Assembly (NCBI GenBank): GCA_027296665.1
Contig: JAPUIV010000085.1
Location: 1-5,510 of the forward strand
Source: Acidobacteriota bacterium
GTDB lineage: Bacteria > Acidobacteriota > Polarisedimenticolia > JAPUIV01
Reading direction: 5' to 3'
DNA: 5,510 bases
Both the position numbers and the translations under genes were made by a program. The notes below the pieces were generated by a model, which was given only the letters and a program-made list of their open reading frames with translations, ran no database searches and was not told the DNA's origin. Each line of letters opens with the position of its first letter. Within the stretch, counting starts at the first letter, position 1. This document shows positions 1 through 4,582 of the stretch, one piece after another.

Positions 1-452
1 TCGAGGGGGAGCTTCTCTTCTTCTCCCAGACCAACACCAAAAACGCGAAGCTGAGGGAGATCCCCATGACTCCCCTGCTGGCGTTAACCCTCAAAGAACG
101 GGCGAGAGTCCGGGCCATTAGCGGTGACGCCCGGGAGTACGTCTTCACCCGGTACGGGAAACGCCTGGGCGATATCCGAACGGCCTTCCATGTGGCCAGG
201 AAGCGAGCCGATCTCGGGAAAGAAGTGACCTTTCACGTCCTGAGGCACACATTCGCCTCCTGGTACATGATCAACGGCGGGGACCTGTACCGCCTCCAGA
301 AGTATCTCGGGCACAGCACCATCGAGTTGACGCAGCGTTACGCCCATTTGTCGAAGGACTACCTCAAGGAAGGCGTCCGATACTTTGGAGCGCCAGCGGC
401 AAACGGTGGACAAAAACGCCGCCCCCGTGGCATACTCGAATCCGTAAGTTGA
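1..452 (+). CDS. Tyrosine recombinase/phage-type integrase, C-terminal catalytic domain (5' partial)
   Basis: The gene enters from the left edge in frame with base 3, so 149 residues and a TGA stop (450-452) are visible. The ATG at 66 is internal, because clear family sequence precedes it: TKNAKLREIP is the beta-hairpin that carries the active-site lysine. Visible catalytic residues of the tyrosine recombinase family are the hairpin Lys, the H-x-x-R box (HVLRH, at 234-248), the GH motif (LGHST, His at 312-314) and the nucleophile Tyr in QRYAHL (339-341), nine residues after that His as is usual. The first catalytic Arg must lie upstream. The family cuts and rejoins DNA at att or dif-like sites through a 3'-phosphotyrosine. 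A basic tail of about 30 residues follows the domain. The stop lies 14 bp before a tRNA-Leu gene, which suggests the integrase of an element rather than XerC/XerD, though a housekeeping Xer-like enzyme cannot be excluded from this fragment. No frameshift is seen in the visible part. Confidence 0.9.
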   Translation, partial: EGELLFFSQTNTKNAKLREIPMTPLLALTLKERARVRAISGDAREYVFTRYGKRLGDIRTAFHVARKRADLGKEVTFHVLRHTFASWYMINGGDLYRLQKYLGHSTIELTQRYAHLSKDYLKEGVRYFGAPAANGGQKRRPRGILESVS

Positions 453-466
453 GTGTTTTCAATGAT

Positions 467-554
467 GCCGGAGTGGTGAAATTGGTAGACGCACGGGACT
501 CAAAATCCCGCGGAGCTTAGCTCCTTGCCGGTTCGAGTCCGGCCTCCGGCACCA
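467..554 (+). tRNA. tRNA-Leu, anticodon CAA
   Basis: The sequence folds as a complete class II tRNA of 88 nt. The acceptor stem is GCCGGAG (467-473) with CTCCGGC (544-550), followed by discriminator A551 and an encoded CCA (552-554). The anticodon stem CGGGA/TCCCG (494-498/506-510) encloses the loop CTCAAAA, giving anticodon CAA at 501-503, which reads UUG codons. A long variable arm (511-526) with a GGAGC/GCTCC stem is typical of Leu tRNAs. The T arm is GCCGG-TTCGAGT-CCGGC (527-543). The D arm contains the conserved GGTAGAC segment. Every stem is intact, so the gene should be functional. I see no convincing promoter in the 14 bp between the integrase stop and the tRNA, so transcription must start inside or upstream of the recombinase gene. 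Confidence 0.97.
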
Positions 555-587
555 GAGGAACCGCCATTCCAACCGGCTCGGGCCCGC

Positions 588-878
588 TTATACCACCTTC
601 AAAGTTTCGATGAACTCCTTGATAGGGATCGCGGTCAAGGTTTCGAAGGTGGTGGAGCCGTCGCTGGTCTTCTGCAACAGCACCTTCATGAGATCCTTCT
701 CGGATGGCATCTCGGTGATCAAAAGGTAGTCATAATGACCCATTATCGCGTAGCAACCGATGACCTTTCCGCCACCGGCCTGCACCGCGCTGCAAACGGA
801 ATTATACCGTTCGGACATGGCTTGGATATCCTTGTACCCGTTGGCGGTTCCCTTCCCGAGCGTCACAAAAATCGACAT
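588..878 (-). CDS. GYD domain-containing protein (96 aa)
   Basis: The 96-residue protein matches the GYD family in length and layout. A short beta strand and MSIFVTLGKGT open the protein. A helix with SERYNSVCSAVQAGGGKV follows, then the eponymous motif as G47-H-Y-D50 in CYAIMGHYDYLLITEMPS, and last a Thr-rich strand STTFETLTAIPIKEF. The family has a small ferredoxin-like alpha/beta fold, is usually oligomeric and has no established biochemical role. The start at 878 is fixed by a perfect AGGAGG ribosome-binding site at 891-886, seven bases upstream. An in-frame ATG at 1046 exists, but the extra 56 residues are low-complexity read-through of the intergenic region and the next gene. The gene lies downstream of the zinc-ribbon gene on the same strand and converges with the tRNA. 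It probably has its own promoter (see 925-953). An Lrp-type effector-binding domain is the main alternative for a small protein of this fold. Confidence 0.85.
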   Translation of the reverse strand: MSIFVTLGKGTANGYKDIQAMSERYNSVCSAVQAGGGKVIGCYAIMGHYDYLLITEMPSEKDLMKVLLQKTSDGSTTFETLTAIPIKEFIETLKVV

Positions 879-885
879 GAATCGG

Positions 886-891
886 CCTCCT
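886..891 (-). promoter_or_regulatory. Ribosome-binding site of the GYD gene
   Basis: The complement reads AGGAGG, a perfect Shine-Dalgarno match, with seven bases before the ATG at 878-876. It decides the start of the GYD gene against the longer in-frame reading. Confidence 0.85.
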
Positions 892-917
892 AGGCGATGA
901 TTGCATCCAACCAGATG

Positions 918-934
918 GTGGTAGTTAATACCAC
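918..934. promoter_or_regulatory. Perfect 6-bp inverted repeat over the GYD -10 box (possible operator)
   Basis: GTGGTA (918-923) and TACCAC (929-934) are perfect reverse complements separated by GTTAA. The palindrome covers the proposed -10 box of the GYD gene and ends about 40 bp upstream of its start codon. This position would suit a repressor operator. If transcription comes through from the zinc-ribbon gene, the same bases could form a hairpin in the RNA. The repeat is seen directly; its function is inference. Confidence 0.4.
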
Positions 935-953
935 AGTCACCCCCAGGGGACAA
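925..953 (-). promoter_or_regulatory. Putative sigma-70 promoter for the GYD gene
   Basis: Read on the minus strand, a -35 box TTGTCC (953-948, four of six matches) and a -10 box TATTAA (930-925, four of six) are separated by exactly 17 bases. Transcription would begin near 917-919, leaving about 40 nt before the ATG. The -35 box lies just past the zinc-ribbon stop codon, so the GYD gene may be expressed both with that gene and alone. Confidence 0.4.
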
Positions 954-964
954 GGAATCGGGAT

Positions 965-1336
965 TCAGGAAAGAAGTTGGATCGGGGGAAGGGATGGGGA
1001 TTGCTCGAGGGTCGAAAAGGCGAAGGTTCGGGAGCACTCGGTGCACAGGGCGACAAAGAACTGGGTGAAGGAATCGATCTCACACCGGAGGGATACCCTG
1101 GTGAAATGGCTGCCGCAATGAATGCAGCACAATTTCTTCAGATCTTTCCTGGCCTGAGCGGGAAGCCGCAGGAGGGTATCTTTCCGGTCGATCGCCAGGA
1201 CGGTGGAACACCGGAGACATGAGGCCGAAATCCCCCCCCCGGAAGCGGTACTCTCCCGTAAAGAAAACTTGCTGCTGGAGCAAAGCGGACACCCAAGGTC
1301 ATTGAGTTGAAACTCGACCTCCCGGAGTCCTTCCAT
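965..1336 (-). CDS. Hypothetical protein with two zinc-ribbon-like Cys4 clusters (123 aa)
   Basis: I do not recognise this as a named family. It carries two CxxC...CxxC units: C16-P-L-C19 with C40-L-R-C43, and C71-I-H-C74 with C98-T-E-C101. Each is spaced as a zinc ribbon, with 20 and 23 residues between the pairs. Both first knuckles are followed by Ser-rich sequence ending in SLR, so the halves may be an internal duplication. Cys70 and Cys85 are extra cysteines. A helical basic linker (AQARKDLKKL, residues 60-69) joins the units. There is no signal peptide or membrane segment, so the protein is probably cytosolic, binds zinc and may contact nucleic acid or protein. The start at 1336 has GAGGGG (1348-1343) six bases upstream. 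A run of nine G on the coding strand (1240-1232) encodes Gly33-35. The gene is divergent from the acyl-CoA synthetase and lies upstream of the GYD gene. Confidence 0.72.
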   Translation of the reverse strand: MEGLREVEFQLNDLGCPLCSSSKFSLRESTASGGGISASCLRCSTVLAIDRKDTLLRLPAQARKDLKKLCCIHCGSHFTRVSLRCEIDSFTQFFVALCTECSRTFAFSTLEQSPSLPPIQLLS

Positions 1337-1342
1337 ACTTGT

Positions 1343-1348
1343 CCCCTC
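1343..1348 (-). promoter_or_regulatory. Ribosome-binding site of the zinc-ribbon gene
   Basis: The complement reads GAGGGG, a good Shine-Dalgarno variant, with six bases before the ATG at 1336-1334. It supports the chosen start and the reality of this unrecognised gene. Confidence 0.6.
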
Positions 1349-1379
1349 TGGCTCGATGGGAATCGGGATTCGCTCCCTA

Positions 1380-1388
1380 CTTCTATCA
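1380..1388 (-). promoter_or_regulatory. Putative extended -10 promoter for the zinc-ribbon gene
   Basis: On the minus strand the bases read TGATAGAAG, an extended -10 element (TGn followed by TAGAAG, four of six matches). No good -35 box lies at 16-18 bp, which extended -10 promoters tolerate. A start near 1373 would leave a leader of about 36 nt. The first eight bases are the exact mirror image of the divergent box at 1441-1448. Confidence 0.3.
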
Positions 1389-1440
1389 TTAAATGGACCG
1401 CAATGGAATCAATTTTTGTAATTTTTTTCCTCCCTCCCTT

Positions 1441-1449
1441 TGATAGAAT
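1441..1449 (+). promoter_or_regulatory. Putative extended -10 promoter for the acyl-CoA synthetase
   Basis: TGATAGAAT is a TGn extension followed by TAGAAT, which matches the sigma-70 -10 consensus at five of six positions. The -35 region (about 1420-1427) is only a T-rich run. Transcription would start near 1456, giving a short leader of about 20 nt. Upstream lies AT-rich DNA and a pyrimidine tract (1422-1441). Confidence 0.4.
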
Positions 1450-1476
1450 CTCCCTGGTCTTTTTCTTGGTGGATCG

Positions 1477-3264
1477 ATGCAACTACAGGTTCTGACTGAC
1501 ATTTTTCTCGCCTTACCCGATCGCTTCCCCCTGCGATCTCTCCTGATGTACCGGGTGAAGGGAGAGTACCGGTCGATCTCCGCCGAAGACTTCGTGAAGC
1601 GGACACTCCGTCTGGCGGCCGGGCTGGAGGAGATCGGGGTCCGCCGCGGCGATCGCATCGCCCTGGTGTCGGAAAACCGGCCGGAGTGGGCGGCCACCGA
1701 CTTTGCCCTTCTCCTGCTCGGGGCGGTCACCGTGCCGGTCTATCCCTCACTCCCGGCCTCACAGTGCCGCTACCTGCTGGAACATTCGGGCGCCCGGTTC
1801 GCCATCGTCTCGACGGCTGGACAACTCAAGAAGCTTCTCCCTCTCACCCGGGAGATCCCTCATCTCGAAGGATTGATCGTGATGGATCCACCGACCACCG
1901 TGGCCGGCCCGGTTCGGGCCTGGAACGAGGTTCTCACCCTCGGAGAGAAATCGGGGAATCTGGATCTCGAGGGGTGGCGCCGCCGGTGCGGCACCCAGCG
2001 GCCCCAGGATCTCGCCAGCATCATCTACACTTCGGGGACCACGGGGCGGCCCAAAGGGGTCATGTTGACCCATGAAAACCTCTGTTCCAACATCCTGGCA
2101 ATCGCCCGGGCGATGCCCCTCGGGGCCGGGGATACCATCCTCTCGTTCCTGCCGTTGAGCCACGTTCTGGAGAGGACCACCGATTATCTCTGTTTCTTCA
2201 GGGGCGCCACCATTGCCTATGCGGCCCTGGGTGATACCCTGATGAACGATTTCCGGGAAATCTGTCCAACCATCGTTCCCACCGTCCCCCGCCTCCTGGA
2301 AAAGATCCAATCGCGCGTGCTGGCCCGGGTCGGCGGACAATCGATATGGCGGCGGCGGCTGTTTCACTGGGCGATCGGAGTCGGCGAAAAGATCCGGGGA
2401 GAGGGCACGGGAACCCGTCCCCCTTCCTTTCCCGGGAGATGGGCGGATCGGCTGGCGCGACGGTTCGTCCTCGATCCTTTACGGGAACGCTTGGTGGGAC
2501 GGCAATTCAGATTCTTCATGTCGGGGGGCGCCCCCCTGCCGGTGGGGATCGCCCGGTTCTTCCAGGCCTGCGGGATCACCGTCCTGCAGGGATACGGGCT
2601 CACCGAGACCTCTCCGGTGGTCTCGATCAATCGTCCCGATCGAAACCGGCTGGGTACGGTGGGGCCGGTCCTGGATGGGGTTCAGGTCAGAATCCTCGGC
2701 GACGGTGAGATCCTCACCCGGGGCCCGAATGTCATGAAGGGGTACTACGGGAACGAAACGGCAACCCGGGAAGTTCTTCGCGACGGGTGGTTCCATACCG
2801 GGGATATCGGCCGGCTGGACAAGGATGGTTTTCTCATCATCACCGACCGGAAGAAGGATTTGATCAAGACCTCGGGAGGAAAACTGATCGCGCCGCAGCC
2901 GTTGGAAAGCTTGCTGCGGGAGGACGAGTTCATCGGCGAGGCGATCATTCTCGGAGAGGGGCGGCGGTTCATCTCGGCCCTGATCATCCCGGACTTCGAC
3001 CATCTGGCCAGGTTTGCCGGGGAACAGGGCCTCCCGGCCGGCGAAATGAGGGAAATCATCCGGAACCCCCGGGTTGTGGCCCTTTACAAGAAACGAATTT
3101 CCAAGCGGATGGAGGGTTGCGCGAAGTTCGAAACGGTAAAGAAATTCTTCCTGGTGCCGGAACCCTTGAAAATCGAGGAGGGGGATCTGACTCCCACCCA
3201 GAAGGTCCGGCGGGATCGCATCGCGGCAAAATTCCGGAGAGAGATCGAAACGCTCTATCGATGA
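1477..3264 (+). CDS. Long-chain acyl-CoA synthetase (AMP-forming, FadD15-like)
   Basis: The enzyme activates a fatty acid with ATP to an acyl-adenylate and then transfers it to coenzyme A, feeding beta-oxidation or lipid synthesis. All core motifs of the ANL superfamily are in order: the phosphate-binding loop YTSGTTGRPKG (residues 184-194), the Y-G-L-T-E-T motif at 373-378, TGD with ribose-contacting Asp443, the hinge region around TDRKKD with Arg458, and the C-terminal PTQK with catalytic Lys576 for adenylation. The gating segment KTSGGKLIAPQPLE is typical of long-chain enzymes, and 595 residues is the normal length for this branch. No membrane segment is evident; family members are cytosolic or peripheral at the inner membrane. 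The start at 1477 follows a weak GGTGGA (1468-1473), three bases away. The gene is monocistronic: it diverges from the zinc-ribbon gene and converges with the exported-protein gene. Chain-length preference cannot be read from the sequence; medium-chain or aryl acids are possible. Confidence 0.95.
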   Translation: MQLQVLTDIFLALPDRFPLRSLLMYRVKGEYRSISAEDFVKRTLRLAAGLEEIGVRRGDRIALVSENRPEWAATDFALLLLGAVTVPVYPSLPASQCRYLLEHSGARFAIVSTAGQLKKLLPLTREIPHLEGLIVMDPPTTVAGPVRAWNEVLTLGEKSGNLDLEGWRRRCGTQRPQDLASIIYTSGTTGRPKGVMLTHENLCSNILAIARAMPLGAGDTILSFLPLSHVLERTTDYLCFFRGATIAYAALGDTLMNDFREICPTIVPTVPRLLEKIQSRVLARVGGQSIWRRRLFHWAIGVGEKIRGEGTGTRPPSFPGRWADRLARRFVLDPLRERLVGRQFRFFMSGGAPLPVGIARFFQACGITVLQGYGLTETSPVVSINRPDRNRLGTVGPVLDGVQVRILGDGEILTRGPNVMKGYYGNETATREVLRDGWFHTGDIGRLDKDGFLIITDRKKDLIKTSGGKLIAPQPLESLLREDEFIGEAIILGEGRRFISALIIPDFDHLARFAGEQGLPAGEMREIIRNPRVVALYKKRISKRMEGCAKFETVKKFFLVPEPLKIEEGDLTPTQKVRRDRIAAKFRREIETLYR

Positions 3265-3285
3265 AAACAGTCGATGAAGATAGGT

Positions 3286-3312
3286 TGAGAAGGCCGGCGG
3301 GCTGCCTCCTCA
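3286..3312. terminator. Possible bidirectional hairpin between convergent genes
   Basis: TGAGAAGGC (3286-3294) pairs with GCCTCCTCA (3304-3312) as a nine-pair stem with one A-C mismatch and a nine-base loop. It fills the 45-bp gap between the synthetase stop and the convergent exported-protein gene, and its right arm includes that gene's TGA stop. No clear T run follows on either strand, so it is not a textbook intrinsic terminator. Confidence 0.3.
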
Positions 3313-3657
3313 GGGACAGGGGTCCGATGCGATATTGAAGATCTCGGCCAGCAACATCAGGAAAATCCTACCCGAACTGGGAGAATGCGCCTGGGTGGCC
3401 AGCCCCTCGCCCTGCGGTCTTTCCTTGTTAAAGAACGGTTCCAGGGCGGAACTGCTCTTCTCGTTGACCAGGTAACCGCATTCCTCGGTGAAGTTTCGAT
3501 TCCCGTCCAGCAGCCTGGACGAGAGACCACCGCCGCTCGCGCTCGAAGTCTCGTTAGCCGGAGAATCGACCTGCCCGGCCCAGACCGGAACCACGAGAAA
3601 AACCAAAACAGCCAAAAAAGCACCGCCGAATCGACGGTACTCATTCCGTGAAAACAT
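3310..3657 (-). CDS. Small predicted exported protein of unknown function (115 aa)
   Basis: I do not recognise this protein. Residues 1-27 form a typical Sec signal peptide: a basic start (MFSRNEYRR), a hydrophobic core GGAFLAVLVFLVVP and a V-W-A site, with cleavage expected before Gly28. There is no lipobox cysteine. The mature part of about 88 residues begins with a Ser/Gly-rich stretch (residues 31-47), continues with a polar region, and ends in a hydrophobic segment GRIFLMLLAEIFNIA and Cys114. Cys60 and Cys114 are its only cysteines and could form a disulphide in the periplasm. The ATG at 3657 is chosen because the signal peptide begins there, AAGAG and GGAG stand upstream, and a good promoter lies 25 bp further on. 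A longer in-frame reading to 3822 would run through that promoter and bury the signal peptide. The gene diverges from the Yip1 operon and converges with the synthetase gene. Confidence 0.68.
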   Translation of the reverse strand: MFSRNEYRRFGGAFLAVLVFLVVPVWAGQVDSPANETSSASGGGLSSRLLDGNRNFTEECGYLVNEKSSSALEPFFNKERPQGEGLATQAHSPSSGRIFLMLLAEIFNIASDPCP

Positions 3658-3681
3658 GTTACTCTTCTCTCCGTATATTGT

Positions 3682-3710
3682 TTTATACCATGAACTCCGG
3701 CGGGAATCAA
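3682..3710 (-). promoter_or_regulatory. Sigma-70 promoter for the exported-protein gene
   Basis: On the minus strand, TTGATT (3710-3705, four of six matches) and TATAAA (3687-3682, five of six) are 17 bases apart, and TGG before the -10 box also makes it an extended -10. Transcription should start near 3675, leaving about 18 nt that hold the GGAGAG ribosome-binding site. A small inverted repeat (GTATA at 3673-3677, TATAC at 3684-3688) overlaps the -10 box. This is the best promoter in the window. Confidence 0.6.
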
Positions 3711-3795
3711 TGCCTGACCGGGGGAGCCCCCTCTGCCGATAGCCCGCGGCAGGAAGAAGGGGCCTGCGGTCCCGGGCGGCGGGAGTGCATCCAAA
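3711..3795. other. GC-rich leader between divergent genes, with a short hairpin
   Basis: This stretch precedes the Yip1 gene. It contains CTGCCG (3733-3738) and CGGCAG (3747-3752), a perfect six-base-pair stem with an eight-base loop, but no T run. No convincing plus-strand promoter is seen; a TATATT at 3674-3679 lacks a -35 partner. The Yip1 operon may therefore have a long leader or a promoter I cannot recognise. Confidence 0.3.
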
Positions 3796-4524
3796 ATGAT
3801 GGCGGAAGATCCTGATTTCCATTTATCCGGCGCGGCGGGGGAGAGAATGGGCCTGGCGCCCCGATTCTCCGCTCTCTTTTTCTCTCCCGGCCGCCTGTTT
3901 CACAGCCTCAACCATCGCCCGGTCTGGCTGGTGACGGTCCTTGTCGTTGCCGCCCTCCTGGGCCTGATGAACCTGGGATTCACCAGTTCCGAGACCGGCC
4001 AGGACCTGGCCAGAGAAGGGATCCGGGAGGCTTTCCGGGATAGAGATATTCCAATCGACGAGAATCTCCTTGATCAGCAGATTCTGATCCAGCGGATTGC
4101 AGCTCCAATAGCCCCTTTCCTGTTTTTACCCATCATCACCCTGTTTCTCGCTGCGATCCTCTACCTGGTCTTCAACGTGTTTCTCGGCGGCGACGGCACC
4201 TTCCGCAAGGTACTTGCCGTCTGCGGACACTCCTTCATTATCGGGATTCCCCAGTCCCTCCTCACCTTGGCCCTGATCTACATGAAACATTCCCTGCACG
4301 CCAACACCAGCTTTGCCGTCTTCCTGCCGTTCCTGGGAACGGAAACCTTGGCGTACAAGATTCTCCGGGGGATCGATCTTTTCTACCTGTGGCAGATCGG
4401 CCTGATCACCCTCGGGGTCTCGATCATCTACAGGCTCCCCACAAAGAAATGCGGGACGATCCTGTTCGGAATCTACTTCACCGCGATCGTCGCAATCGCC
4501 TTGATACGGCAGGCACTGCAGTAA
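3796..4524 (+). CDS. Yip1-family integral membrane protein (242 aa)
   Basis: The protein has the five-helix layout of bacterial Yip1 proteins, with membrane segments near residues 43-62, 104-129, 146-164, 193-213 and 219-238. Before the first helix is the usual opening FSPGRLFHSLNHRP (29-42). Between helices one and two is a charged loop (64-100). The stretch GGDGTFRKVLAVCGHSFIIG (131-150) is the most family-like part: an aromatic/basic motif leading into a helix with IPQSLL. In eukaryotes Yip1 proteins act in vesicle transport, while bacterial members have no settled role. The gene is followed after 58 bp by a MacA-like adaptor on the same strand, so it is probably the first gene of an export operon and acts in the inner membrane. 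Start choice: ATG at 3796 has GGGAG ten bases upstream, while Met18 at 3847 has GGGGGAG only three bases away. Either start leaves the membrane part intact. Confidence 0.82.
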   Translation: MMAEDPDFHLSGAAGERMGLAPRFSALFFSPGRLFHSLNHRPVWLVTVLVVAALLGLMNLGFTSSETGQDLAREGIREAFRDRDIPIDENLLDQQILIQRIAAPIAPFLFLPIITLFLAAILYLVFNVFLGGDGTFRKVLAVCGHSFIIGIPQSLLTLALIYMKHSLHANTSFAVFLPFLGTETLAYKILRGIDLFYLWQIGLITLGVSIIYRLPTKKCGTILFGIYFTAIVAIALIRQALQ

Positions 4525-4569
4525 AGGGGAAACCTTTTCCGGAGCGATTCGTATGATCCAGAACTGAAT

Positions 4570-4573
4570 GGAG
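4570..4573 (+). promoter_or_regulatory. Ribosome-binding site that supports the TTG start of the adaptor gene
   Basis: GGAG is followed by nine bases and then TTG at 4583. It lies in the 58-bp gap after the Yip1 stop and is the only good Shine-Dalgarno match for the adaptor reading frame. Confidence 0.55.
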
Positions 4574-4582
4574 TTGTGAACT

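Noticed and set aside
525..893. Plus-strand open frame starting within the tRNA
   Set aside because: It overlaps the tRNA and runs antisense through the GYD gene; its product shows no recognisable domain.
879..1046. N-terminal extension of the GYD gene to an ATG at 1046
   Set aside because: It overlaps the 3' end of the zinc-ribbon gene, has no family resemblance, and the perfect AGGAGG at 886-891 marks the ATG at 878.
1759..3003. Long minus-strand open frames within the acyl-CoA synthetase gene
   Set aside because: They are antisense shadows of a high-GC coding region, rich in Pro, Gly and Arg, with no domain.
3658..3822. Upstream extension of the exported-protein gene to an ATG at 3822
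   Set aside because: It crosses a good promoter and the start of the Yip1 gene and would place the signal peptide inside the protein.
4523..4537. AAAGG-N5-CCTTT stem after the Yip1 stop as a terminator
   Set aside because: The stem has only five pairs, is AT-rich and has no following T run; the next gene probably belongs to the same operon.
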